Part shown: in pieces, positions 56,301-64,000 of the stretch
Position numbering within the stretch: the stretch's first letter is position 1
Layout of the letters: every line of letters begins with the position of its first letter
NCBI RefSeq assembly: GCF_010093595.1
Contig: NW_022985455.1
Coordinates: 536,898-600,897 of the forward strand
Direction: 5' to 3'
DNA: 64,000 nucleotides
Source: Mytilinidion resinicola
Lineage: Eukaryota; Ascomycota; Dothideomycetes; Mytilinidiales; Mytilinidiaceae
Position numbers and translations under genes: made by a program
Notes under the pieces: generated by a model
Databases searched by the model: none
What the model was told of the DNA's origin: nothing
What the model saw: only the letters and a program-made list of their open reading frames with translations

Positions 56301-59287
56301 ATGAATATGAGGCCCAACAGCAGATGATGGTTCGCCAGGCCATGGATCCTCGTCTTCTCGGCGTAGAGTACCAACTGCCTGGAGTAGGACCACCTGTCCG
56401 AGAAGGCCAGGCCAACGTACCAGATGCCGGACGTCCTAAGCTTGGATCAGTTTTCAAGAAACTTGGTAGTCGACAAACGCCGCCTCCTGCACAGGCAGCT
56501 CCAAACAATCGTATAAACCCCCAGCTCACTTCTCCAGACGATCAACACCGTGCCTTCTCATACCAGTCTAGCGTAGGAGATCTACCGACTGAACAAATGA
56601 AGGATAAGAAGAAAGAGCGCAAATCAGGCATCTTCAGTACATCGAATAGTCGTCCTCAGAGTGTTGGGACCGCGTCGCAATTCAGTCAAGAGAGCCGGGT
56701 CGCGCATGCCGCAGATTCTCGCGTGGATTTGAGGTATCCAACGAGCCCAGCACCGTTTAAAGGCATCCCTCCACAGGTCCCACCTCCAGGCGTGCCGCAA
56801 CCTCCTAAGCCTCAGCCGCACCGAGCGTCCACTTCCATCGTTCCAGATGGTGGGAAGAAGAGACGGTTTTCTGGTCTTGGAAGCTTGTTTGGAAGGCATG
56901 GATCGACGGGTCACGTTCCGCCTACGAAGCCCCAAAAGCTATCAAAGGAGGAAAAGAAGAAGCAAAAAGCTACTGTTCAACAACCTCAGCAACTTCAGAA
57001 TCCTACTCAAGGCTACCAACAACCTATTCAAGGTTATGGACAACCGCCAGTATTTCAACAGCAATATGCGCCTCAACAGCCGCGAGCTGGTCCTGGGATG
57101 CTACCCCCACAGGGAGCTCAGCAGCAGTATATACCTCCTCCACAACAGGGGCTGCCTCTACAATATCAAGTTCCTCAAGGAGCTCAAGGATACGGCCCTC
57201 AGCGCACAGGCATACAGCCACCACCAGGAACTCAGGGATACGGAATGCCTGTTCAGCAGTATTACGGACAGCCTCTGAATCCCTCGGAAGCATATAGACA
57301 ACCACAATCTCCACCATCTGCCCAGAGAGGCCAGCAAGCCCATCCTTTCTCACCTCAGGCTTCCTCAGGACCACAACAATATCCAAGCGCATATGGGGAG
57401 ACTAGACTAATTGCTCAATCTGCTACCCAGCAAACCCCTAGCTTTTCGCCTTCTGTGTCTCCTGTCCCTCCTCAACAGTTGAGACAAATGAGCCCCCAGA
57501 ACCCACACCCTGGCCCTCCGCCAACAAATCCCTCATTTGAGCATACTGTAGGACGGATCAATGAGGAGGGTGATACCCCTCCGCCTGGTGGCTTTTATGC
57601 CCCGGGCCGCTTTTCCCATGGCCATGGAAACGTCGGTTATGGAGCGATTGCCCAGGAAGCTGCTACATCCCCTCATCTCCAAGATCAACGTCGTGTTTCG
57701 TCCCCATCATCAGTTAGTGGCTCGACGAATGGCTTATCTTCTCCAGTATCTCAACGTAGTGTCAGCTCCCCGATTTCTGAGCCACGTTACGAGACACCTC
57801 AAATCCCTGCAGCATACAGCAATGGTGCCACTAGATATGCTGATCCCACATCTCGCACGCCGAGCCTTCCAAATCAATTAGCAACCACAGCGCGGAAGTC
57901 GTCCTCTCCTTCGCCTTATAATGGCCCTGTCCGACAATACTCTGACCCCCACAGGCCTGCTATGGGGTCTCCTCAGGTGTCAGGCCAATCGCAGTATGAT
58001 TCCGCTGGAGATCATCGCGAATCGTCTTCTCCGCGAGTGGTCTCACCAGTATCCAACCCCTCGCCGGGAATGCCGCCTCAACAGGTCCAGCAACGGAAGA
58101 GTCCAGGTCCCAGGATGGGGAGTATCTCGGAAGCAACACGTAGCCATCAGGAGCGCCCTTATAATATAAGTCTTCCCATTGATGAAGGCGCAGAAAATGA
58201 GGCTGCATACATAAAGCACCAGCAGATGCTACACCAGCAAATGGAAGCAGAGAATCAAGCTCAGGCAATGAGAAGCCGGAACAGCCCGTCTCCCCATCCA
58301 CTCCAAGAGTACGACGGGCCTACCAGTATTCAAGGCACAACAGGACCACCCCTCGCAGGGTTTCGTGAGGTACTGCCGAGACATTCGCCGCAACCCTATC
58401 AAATACCTCCCCCTCAACAGCCGCGCTCAACTTCTCACCCACAACAAATGCAACTTCAACAACATCCCCATTCGCGAACACCAGAACCAGCTCAGCCCGC
58501 ACCCATCCGCCCCTCTCAGCTTCAAGCCAGTGGATCAGTGCAACCAGCAGCGTTTCCGCTACCAAAGTCGCCAGATCCAGCAAACGCAGCAAGCCCAGTC
58601 AATCCTATCACGGCTATGCTACCTCCGCCGGCTCCCCCAAAATCGCCACATGGTGAATTCGTACCCCACCATCCCATCGACGTCGCAGCCGATGAAGCGC
58701 CCCCTTCATACTCCACTCACGAGCGGCCAGACCAAGCCTTCAATGACGAGAAAGCCGACCCGGCCCAATCACCAACACTGCAACCACCGTCGCCGCAGAT
58801 GCCGCCACCGTCGCATATTCCTACGCCTCAAATACCCCAGCATCGGATACCCCCGCCGCAACAAGAGTACGTCACCGGGGATGGCCCGAACGAGCGCGGA
58901 CGGAAACCCTCCCTCTCCATCCTCCAGCATCCCCAACCCTCCACCATGGCAGCCTCGCCGGCGCGTTCCTCCACCGACATGGGCTCTGCGATCTTGCGCC
59001 AGCGCCTCCTCGAGCAGGAAGAACGCGAGCGTGTCGAGCGGCTGCAGAAATCTGAGCTCCAGCGCGTGGAGAGCGAACGAGAACGCGCGGAGCGGGACCG
59101 TGCGAGGGCTAGAGCTAGGGAACTGGAGCGGAGCCGAGGGAGCATGAGGGGTTATGCTTTAGGTTCGACAGGTTCGAGTGGGCAGAGACCCGTCGCGTTT
59201 GAGCTTAGTGCGGAAGAGGATGAGCCCATTATGCGGGGAGTAAGTTATCCAGGTATGGAGTGGACGCCGGCTTGGGAGGGGGATTGA
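53318..59287 (+). CDS. Giant Pro/Gln-rich disordered protein (second part of, or neighbour to, the preceding gene)
   Basis: An open frame of 1989 codons from a likely 3' splice site at 53317 (GTAG before GCTTCCCGATC) to a stop at 59287. In-frame stops precede it and there is no in-frame ATG until about 53702, so it needs an upstream exon. It begins ASRSSISSAPTSREPSEEPP, then EWVTAPNQFEYGRSS. It holds repeats of DISPVV/DVSPVS (54345-54625), two copies of PPQLxHxxFPxS (54150-54270) and a run of QDPRxQ units (about 55980-56280). A short conserved-looking basic patch (GKKRRFSGLGSLFGRHGS) is near 56855. The C-terminus has a charged helix (RQRLLEQEERERVERLQKSE) and the end motif EPIMRGVSYPGMEWTPAW. 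No enzyme domain is visible. Confidence 0.75.
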   Translation, partial: ASRSSISSAPTSREPSEEPPEWVTAPNQFEYGRSSVDQGDPKDKKRRLSSPFRRSRSRPSSTVLPKNQHIDLSNGSIHSRDTPPRETPPTEGSRPQSYAAPESWATHDPHSQHISWNNQERHSQHDVNMTPPRNLGAPDRLGVLPSPAKSAFSLAQAERDGEVPPVPPIPSDMESWQQQHEREREIQSHRNLQSVIRHSTPLVSDALRTQSTDLAPSQQPLDRQSEQTVGQQADTRAANGKEEPSWPLVSNTPIPDKTDSLPPAPMSRQVQSYDEDDKPPQLGHDLFPTSTAVLGNVQAEEVDGNDRPPQLHHEAFPASAPAEQIRQPVDVSPTSGPQASDHGDISPVVSSDDHDASDDDDRAPPPLDLGFLSKNSQPTRDRLGDISPVVAARQTGFASDQGPVVVRSNVNEDTSTPAMRPAYETEQIGVGDVSPVSSHGNNFAGTAADDSTPTKAGVGPSDGRPAVIDANTIAPKPSSASNAAAVADITYKSEDDYEPSRSSLDSWENGSVVEQLSLRDDRPSAGRHHSQEGVATAVTPQSAKTVQVGSYFRPRAGEQTQVIVQQAAQTVPQHERRAPQTVGREVPQLSQISGLTETHKRSQSLLSTISKAVSAEGAADSPVSDFSGKAADIPLQPQILHVPTQQNNSEHLSPIHDDGFDLYADHNGIVKDLHDERTGEAVRIMPPMPSAPLPQPPVQQQPPPVSIPSLEQEPLRSAESPVTWRGGHMGSRPMSFVSLPRDAKGRPQEQINREIHPEEGERDLVPEQPGSPQAPASVPQTLASSPTPRRPQEEIGHAAPPLGPPAPGFAPPLVALGAAKAVGRGLTDGERQPQAIAPSQPIAPIQGQQGPTQGYSGQPSPPPQQQAVGQLSPQGQPVQNPSRHDPIAQDPRLQDPRLLYDPEAQQSQTQDPRMQDPRIHDLSLQNGNPRNQAPRGQAVGPMGPGQPIFRDPRQQGTTQDQLYSPQDPRLQGRTPVQPLPQDPRIQGVRFPPPRNEYEAQQQMMVRQAMDPRLLGVEYQLPGVGPPVREGQANVPDAGRPKLGSVFKKLGSRQTPPPAQAAPNNRINPQLTSPDDQHRAFSYQSSVGDLPTEQMKDKKKERKSGIFSTSNSRPQSVGTASQFSQESRVAHAADSRVDLRYPTSPAPFKGIPPQVPPPGVPQPPKPQPHRASTSIVPDGGKKRRFSGLGSLFGRHGSTGHVPPTKPQKLSKEEKKKQKATVQQPQQLQNPTQGYQQPIQGYGQPPVFQQQYAPQQPRAGPGMLPPQGAQQQYIPPPQQGLPLQYQVPQGAQGYGPQRTGIQPPPGTQGYGMPVQQYYGQPLNPSEAYRQPQSPPSAQRGQQAHPFSPQASSGPQQYPSAYGETRLIAQSATQQTPSFSPSVSPVPPQQLRQMSPQNPHPGPPPTNPSFEHTVGRINEEGDTPPPGGFYAPGRFSHGHGNVGYGAIAQEAATSPHLQDQRRVSSPSSVSGSTNGLSSPVSQRSVSSPISEPRYETPQIPAAYSNGATRYADPTSRTPSLPNQLATTARKSSSPSPYNGPVRQYSDPHRPAMGSPQVSGQSQYDSAGDHRESSSPRVVSPVSNPSPGMPPQQVQQRKSPGPRMGSISEATRSHQERPYNISLPIDEGAENEAAYIKHQQMLHQQMEAENQAQAMRSRNSPSPHPLQEYDGPTSIQGTTGPPLAGFREVLPRHSPQPYQIPPPQQPRSTSHPQQMQLQQHPHSRTPEPAQPAPIRPSQLQASGSVQPAAFPLPKSPDPANAASPVNPITAMLPPPAPPKSPHGEFVPHHPIDVAADEAPPSYSTHERPDQAFNDEKADPAQSPTLQPPSPQMPPPSHIPTPQIPQHRIPPPQQEYVTGDGPNERGRKPSLSILQHPQPSTMAASPARSSTDMGSAILRQRLLEQEERERVERLQKSELQRVESERERAERDRARARARELERSRGSMRGYALGSTGSSGQRPVAFELSAEEDEPIMRGVSYPGMEWTPAWEGD

Positions 59288-59949
59288 AGAAGTTTGCTTT
59301 GATGGGTGAAAATTAAGCCAAAGGGTGCAAGTCGTGTTGGTTTCTTTTAATTTGTAGATTTGTACAGGATGTTGATGGGGAGTGTATAGTAAGATCCCAT
59401 CACGAGTGCCATTTCTGTTCATGTCTTCTTTTCTTCTTGACTCCTCAGCATTGCTCGAGCTCTTAGTCTTTTTGTCCATTTCTCTCAGTCGATCGGGATT
59501 TTGTTTCTTTTTTGAAAGTGGATTTGAGCGATCGCGCACCTCTTTACTGGATACCCTCGTCGTGTTCTGAGGCTCTTATCGTGGATGATGAGACAGCTCT
59601 TCATAATGTTTTTAGGGAAATACCACACATCGATCTTTCCCGTCTCGTTCCAATTCTCGTATTTAGTTTCATCTGCTGCATTTGACCACCGCCATACGTG
59701 TTCATTCATCCATCATCGTCAGAGTAGTCAACAACGTGCTTACGGCGACGCGTTCACTCCCTAAATCATCGGCCTCACTGCTTTGCTGTTATGACCACGT
59801 ATGTCCAGGGAGGACAGCTGACGCTACGAAATCTTCGTCTACTTATTAATAATCTCGCCAGGAGATTTTCTTCTTCTCCATCTGCATTGCTACCTTGCTC
59901 ACTTAACCCAGCAAATCTTTCTCGGTATCCATATTTTTAACCTTTCATT
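59288..59949. other. Intergenic: 3' flank and E2-like gene promoter
   Basis: T-rich 3' flank followed by a C/T-rich leader ending just before the next ATG. No gene seen. Confidence 0.5.
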
Positions 59950-62109
59950 ATGGCACCACCGTCGAGAGGCCATGGGGGTGGATCATCTTCAAACCTCGCC
60001 ACTTGGCAGGACATTGCCCAAATGATCACCGACAGGCGCTGCATAGGCTGCAAGTCTAGACTGGCTACTGAAGACAGTGTGACTATAATGTTTAGACGCT
60101 GGTTGGCGAGAGAATGTGAGTCTGCAACCTGCACACAATCGTCGAAGGATACTAACTTGACACCAGCACTCCCTACCTCCTATATGACGTGCTCGAAATG
60201 CCACAAGCAATCTGCTTGTGTTGGATGTGGCTCAGCAAACACTGGAAAGCAGTCCCACACTCGAACTTCCGCACAGGGAATGAATGTTACCTGGTGCTGT
60301 GATCTTGGAAAGTTATTCATCATCTGGGCGCTTCTGTGCGGCCTCGATCAGGAGTACGCCTGGGATTCTCAACGCGCCGCATCCCTGGCAGCACGACGCC
60401 GACCAGGTTACAATAGGGGCACAGGTGTAGGGTACGGTGGCACTGGCGGCTCCCCTATCGGCATTCATGGTCTGCGTCTGCGCCCTGACCCGTCCCGACA
60501 GCAAGCCGAAGTCGGCAAATACCAGGCGAAAGTCACGGAGAGCAATTGGGACCGCGGTACCGAAAAGGTGTTTGGTCTGATGGCCGTCTTGTTGCCATCC
60601 AAGGATCGCAAGACTGACTTCGACACCAACCCCCCGGCAGGCCTGGTCTCGATGCTTAGGAACAGTATGATTCTAGACAAGTTTGCGGAGCTGATCCGGA
60701 ACGACAGTCTTCAGGATGCCTCAACGCGGCGGGGGATCTACCAGGCTATGCTCGACTGCATTCGAGTCCTGTGCAACCATAATGCCCTTGCAGGCAAGAC
60801 ACTCTTCGCCGAGCGTATTTCGAAGGATGGAGATGTCAATCTGATGACGCTCTCCTTTGGTGGTCACGGAAACACTAAGAAGGAGACGAGTTCTAGCATC
60901 GCGGACTGCCTACAGAAGCTCAGCATCCAGAGCAATATGATGCTAAACGGCGCAAAGAACAACCGCCAGGATTTCAACAGCGAAGAGGGTCAACAAATGC
61001 TCTGGCTCTGCAGGCAAATCTCCGACCTCTCAGCCTTCCTAACAACCCACCCGAATGCCCCCAAGAACCCGTCTTCCACATCAAAGACCCGCTCCCCAGA
61101 ACTAACGAACATGAGCGAAGTCGACGACGCCGAGATCATAAGCACCCACGCCTTCGGCCAACTGGCCACCCAGCTCTCCCACTCCCCACCAGGCCGCATC
61201 AAAAGCATCATCACCGACATCACGACCCTCAAAACCAGCCTGCCCCCGGGCATCTTCGTGCGCCACGGCTGCTCGCGCCTCGACGTGCTCAAATTCCTCA
61301 TCGTCGGCCCGCGCGACACGCCCTACGAGCTGGGCCTCTTCGAATTCGACATGCTGCTGCCGGAGAACTACCCCAACACGAACCCGCTCGTCAACTTCCG
61401 CACGACCGGCGGCGGCACCGCCTCCTTCAACCCAAACCTGTACCCGGACGGCAAGGTCTGCCTCTCCCTGCTCGGCACCTTCGCCGGCGAGCCCTGGAAC
61501 CCGCGCGAGTCCACCCTGCTGCAGGTCCTGATCAGCATCCAGGCCATGGTCTTCTGCGAGCAGCCCTTCTGCAACGAGCCCGCCCACGCCGCCGCCGCGG
61601 GGTCCCTGCAGAGCGCCGCGTACAATGCTAGCTTGCACGCGCTGACGCTGCAGTTCGGCGTCCTCGGCTGGCTGCGCGGCCTGTTCGACCCCTTGTGGAC
61701 GGATGTCGTCGCTGCGCATTTCCGTGTGAGTGGGCCCGCGATTGCGAGTCTCGCGCGGCGCTGGGCGCAGCAGGGGCAGCAGCAGCAGCAGATGATGATG
61801 ATGGGGTATGCGGGGCAGATGTATGGGGCGCAGCAGGCGTATGGCGGGGCGCAGGGGGGTGTGAGGAGGGTGGCGGAGGAGGTGGTGAGGGGGGTGGAGG
61901 GGCTGAAGGGGTGTGGGGGAAGGATTGTGGCGAGGGGCGCTGTGATGAGTGTGTATCAGGGGCGGTTTGGGCAGTTGAAGGAGTCGCCGAGTGCGCAGAT
62001 GATGGCGATTGTGGCGAGTATGGCGGGGGGGAGGGGTGGGTATGGCGGGTATGGTGGCGGGATGAGAGGAGGGTTTGGGAGGGGGAGTGGTGGATACTCG
62101 GGTTTGTAG
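59950..62109 (+). CDS. E2-like ubiquitin-conjugating protein with N-terminal Cys cluster
   Basis: 719 codons uninterrupted. A 51-nt segment at 60116-60166 has perfect intron signals (GTGAGT, TACTAAC, CACCAG) and a length divisible by three, so the real protein is probably 702 aa. The N-terminal 120 residues carry CIGCKSRL and CSKCHKQSACVGCGSAN, a zinc-type Cys cluster. A long linker follows. The UBC domain lies at about 61200-61600: GPRDTPYELGLFEFDMLLPE, then YPNTNPLVNF, and the active-site stretch NPNLYPDGKVCLSLLGTF, whose Cys codon is 61459-61461, then EPWNPRESTLLQVLISIQ. This is closest to the large E2 class of BIRC6 and UBE2O, without their other domains. The tail has poly-Gln/Met and Gly-rich repeats (GGYGGYGGG). 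All core E2 residues look kept. Its partner E3 is unknown. Confidence 0.82.
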   Translation: MAPPSRGHGGGSSSNLATWQDIAQMITDRRCIGCKSRLATEDSVTIMFRRWLARECESATCTQSSKDTNLTPALPTSYMTCSKCHKQSACVGCGSANTGKQSHTRTSAQGMNVTWCCDLGKLFIIWALLCGLDQEYAWDSQRAASLAARRRPGYNRGTGVGYGGTGGSPIGIHGLRLRPDPSRQQAEVGKYQAKVTESNWDRGTEKVFGLMAVLLPSKDRKTDFDTNPPAGLVSMLRNSMILDKFAELIRNDSLQDASTRRGIYQAMLDCIRVLCNHNALAGKTLFAERISKDGDVNLMTLSFGGHGNTKKETSSSIADCLQKLSIQSNMMLNGAKNNRQDFNSEEGQQMLWLCRQISDLSAFLTTHPNAPKNPSSTSKTRSPELTNMSEVDDAEIISTHAFGQLATQLSHSPPGRIKSIITDITTLKTSLPPGIFVRHGCSRLDVLKFLIVGPRDTPYELGLFEFDMLLPENYPNTNPLVNFRTTGGGTASFNPNLYPDGKVCLSLLGTFAGEPWNPRESTLLQVLISIQAMVFCEQPFCNEPAHAAAAGSLQSAAYNASLHALTLQFGVLGWLRGLFDPLWTDVVAAHFRVSGPAIASLARRWAQQGQQQQQMMMMGYAGQMYGAQQAYGGAQGGVRRVAEEVVRGVEGLKGCGGRIVARGAVMSVYQGRFGQLKESPSAQMMAIVASMAGGRGGYGGYGGGMRGGFGRGSGGYSGL
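60116..60166 (+). other. Probable 51-nt intron without stop codon
   Basis: Starts GTGAGT, ends CACCAG, branch TACTAAC eleven or so bases before the end. Its length is a multiple of three and it holds no in-frame stop, so retained and spliced forms both code. Confidence 0.75.
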
Positions 62110-62727
62110 GGGTATTGGGAATGTGAGGGGGGTGGCGAGGGCTGTGGGAGATGTTGAGGGGATGGACTTGTCTGTATGTTGGTTTGGGTTTGTACTTAAC
62201 ATCTGTAGGATTACATAGATAATCTCCTTACTGGTATCAATGATAACTCTTTATGTAGTAAACAAGCTTAGCTCTAGACGCGACGGTGGCCTTAATCTAG
62301 GTACGTTGGCCCTAGAAGCTCTGTGATTAGAAACTGGCAAAGTCCTTATCCTTACGCTATGTGTCGTCCATAGACATCAGCTGAGAAAACGTGCATTGAT
62401 TGATGAGATAGTAAATGTCGATTTCAAGACATCGAAACAGAAATTGAGAAGTCGACTCGCGCAGGAAATAAAGCAAGGGGTATAGACAGTAGCAGTTAAT
62501 GCTTTATTCATTACGTAGAGTAATTACAAGAGCTTATAGCCAGCCCAAGCGGATATATAGACATGAAAAGGTCTGGCAACTGCGCATCCATCATACAATC
62601 TCGGCTCGAAACAAAGTAGCTCATAATGTCATTATGTAGGGCGCATCTTTCATGAACACTCCTAGCTCATTCTCCAAATACACACTTTTGCACACAATTA
62701 ATATTTTAAAGTCTTAGCGGTGGTGCT
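62110..62727. other. Intergenic between convergent E2-like and Sur7 genes
   Basis: AT-rich 3' flanks; no gene seen. Confidence 0.5.
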
Positions 62728-63594
62728 TTACGCGTAGTCATCCTTCACGCGCTTCTGGCTATCAGTGTCGAGGAAGCTGCCCCGGCTGCGCGTTGAGCGA
62801 GTTGACCGCTTGCGGCTGACAGTGCTGCTACGGTTGCCACTGCCACTGACGGCACCGCCGACGCAGAAGAGCACGGTGGCGATGAGGAAGCAGGCCATGG
62901 CGCCCCAGGTGAAGCCATAGGCCTTCTTGCCCAGGGAGGCACTGTGGCCGCCACGCCTGAATGCATTGCGTCCTTCAACGGTCCAGGCACTGTTGATGGT
63001 TAGACGTACTTCAATATTGAATGAGTAGGAGTGAAGGCTCACGTCATTAAGGCAGCAGCCAGGGTCTGGAAAAAAAGGGCAATAGAGACGGTCAGGCCAG
63101 AGAGATAGCCACCCAGCCTGCTGCAAAGGGCCAGTACACCGGTGCATAGGGCACATGCGGCGAAGAAAAGGGCGATGAGGTAGAAGGCGAACATGAAGCG
63201 GGATAGGTAATAGAACTTGTGGGTGCCGAGGAACTGGGCAGGCACATTCGTCGTGGTGCCAAAGTTGCGGGGCGGATCAAAGGGCAGCGCGGGCACGGGT
63301 TTGCCGCAGTTGGCATTGTGGCCCTTGGCATCGACGCCGCACACGGCGAAGAAGGTCCATCGCGAGGGATTGCGGGCGCCGGCGATGTTGGCGATGTTGC
63401 TGGCTTGCAGGAAGTAGATCTGGTTCTCGGGGCTGCCGTTGACGCCGCCGGAGAGGATGACGAGGAATTGGAAGAGGATGCCGCCAGCGAGGATGATGAG
63501 GGAGACGAGCCCGAGGATAGGGCCTGCGGCTGGATTAGGCCAACGGAATTTAGAGGAACGGTGATGGGTGGTACATACGGGATGCGGGTGCCAT
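62728..63594 (-). CDS. Sur7-family plasma-membrane protein
   Basis: A four-span membrane protein of the SUR7/PalI family, related to proteins of the yeast MCC/eisosome patches. Three exons (63594-63579, 63529-63043, 62989-62728) give 254 aa. The first hydrophobic segment is PILGLVSLIILAGGILFQFL. The extracellular loop contains the short signature NPSRWTFFAVCGVD, followed by a second Cys (NCGKPVP). Three more spans follow (FMFAFYLIALFFAACALC, LSGLTVSIALFFQTLAAALM and GAMACFLIATVLFCVGGAV). The C-terminal tail is Ser/Arg-rich (RKRSTRSTRSRGS). The first exon codes for only about five residues, and the intron restores the frame to the first span. A second four-span relative, PalI, is in the same window at 8.9 kb. 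Confidence 0.88.
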
Positions 63595-64000
63595 GGTGGT
63601 GGAATTAAGGGTGCTGTGGGTTAGTAGGGGCCAGGAACGCTGCGCAGCCAGAGATTGGTAGACGGGGAAAGAGGATGAAACGCTTAGGGATTGTGGGCGA
63701 GCGGGCCGTGTTTATGAAGGGGCTGGGTAGGTGACGTATCGATGTTTGTGTCCAGGCACACACAACCGTGACGGGCTCCAGACCAAGGTGCTTAGCGTAT
63801 TGCCTGGGTAAATTCATGGCGTTACGTCACTGGGACCGCCTCACGCCTCGGTGAAGACTCCGGCACCCCCGTCACCGCCAGCGCGCCAGCGCGAAAGCGA
63901 CCGTTGATATAGATAGGCACGTGATCGATTACCTGTTTTGGTGAGTCTTGGCACTTGCAAAAGTGTGGAAGCCAGAGGGGTTGTGAAACCTGAAGCCCCG
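63595..64000. other. Upstream of Sur7-family gene, end of window
   Basis: Probably promoter and leader; no gene recognised before the window ends. Confidence 0.45.

Noticed and set aside
61102..62202. 366-codon minus-strand frame opposite the E2-like gene
   Set aside because: It is a shadow of the GC-rich UBC region, with a Pro/His-rich start and no domain.

Overview
The window is a stretch of nuclear chromosome from a filamentous ascomycete (Pezizomycotina). Its genes carry short introns (about 43-80 nt) with GT...AG ends and CTAAC/CTGAC-type branch sites. It has fungal-specific families such as PalI/Rim9, Sur7 and an AspE-like septin, and it shows RIP-like decay in relic genes. Absence of APN2/MAT beside SLA2 fits a dothideomycete-like arrangement, but the class is an inference. 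I see no tRNA, rRNA, CRISPR array or prokaryotic operon. Gene models were assembled by eye from reading frames and splice signals; all the main multi-exon models close in frame.

Layout. 1-2 kb: no gene recognised. 2-8 kb: three housekeeping genes on the plus strand: mitochondrial D-lactate dehydrogenase (10 exons), aspartate-semialdehyde dehydrogenase (4 exons) and ribosomal protein eS4 (6 exons). 8.9-11.3 kb: palI/RIM9 with a Gly/Arg/Pro-rich tail. 12.2-12.65 kb: a 438-bp non-autonomous TA-flanked inverted-repeat element (MITE). 12.9-16.7 kb: SLA2 (minus, 11 exons). 17.3-24.2 kb: SLU7 and REV3, divergent from a 357-bp promoter. 24.8-26.1 kb: a decayed F-box-like gene. 27.4-29.4 kb: a divergent septin.

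31-45 kb is an accessory region. It holds an F-box protein, an unusual SDR, a P450, a broken fungal repeat-family gene, a fragment of an APH-like kinase, a hairpin repeat, a small Myb/SANT-like gene, a PD-(D/E)XK-like protein, a divergent protein kinase, a small Cys-rich protein and a gene-poor 2.9 kb.

46-64 kb returns to conserved genes: a coiled-coil RING-like protein, one or two very long disordered Pro/Gln-rich proteins (possibly one gene of about 3,350 codons), an E2-like ubiquitin-conjugating protein and a Sur7-family membrane protein. Several conserved genes work at the cell cortex (PalI, Sla2, septin, Sur7), but they are scattered on both strands and I do not claim they form a cluster. 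I found no convincing new multi-gene system. The best leads are the MITE, the relic genes, the possible giant gene, the E2-like protein with an N-terminal Cys cluster, and the cluster of odd accessory genes at 31-43 kb.
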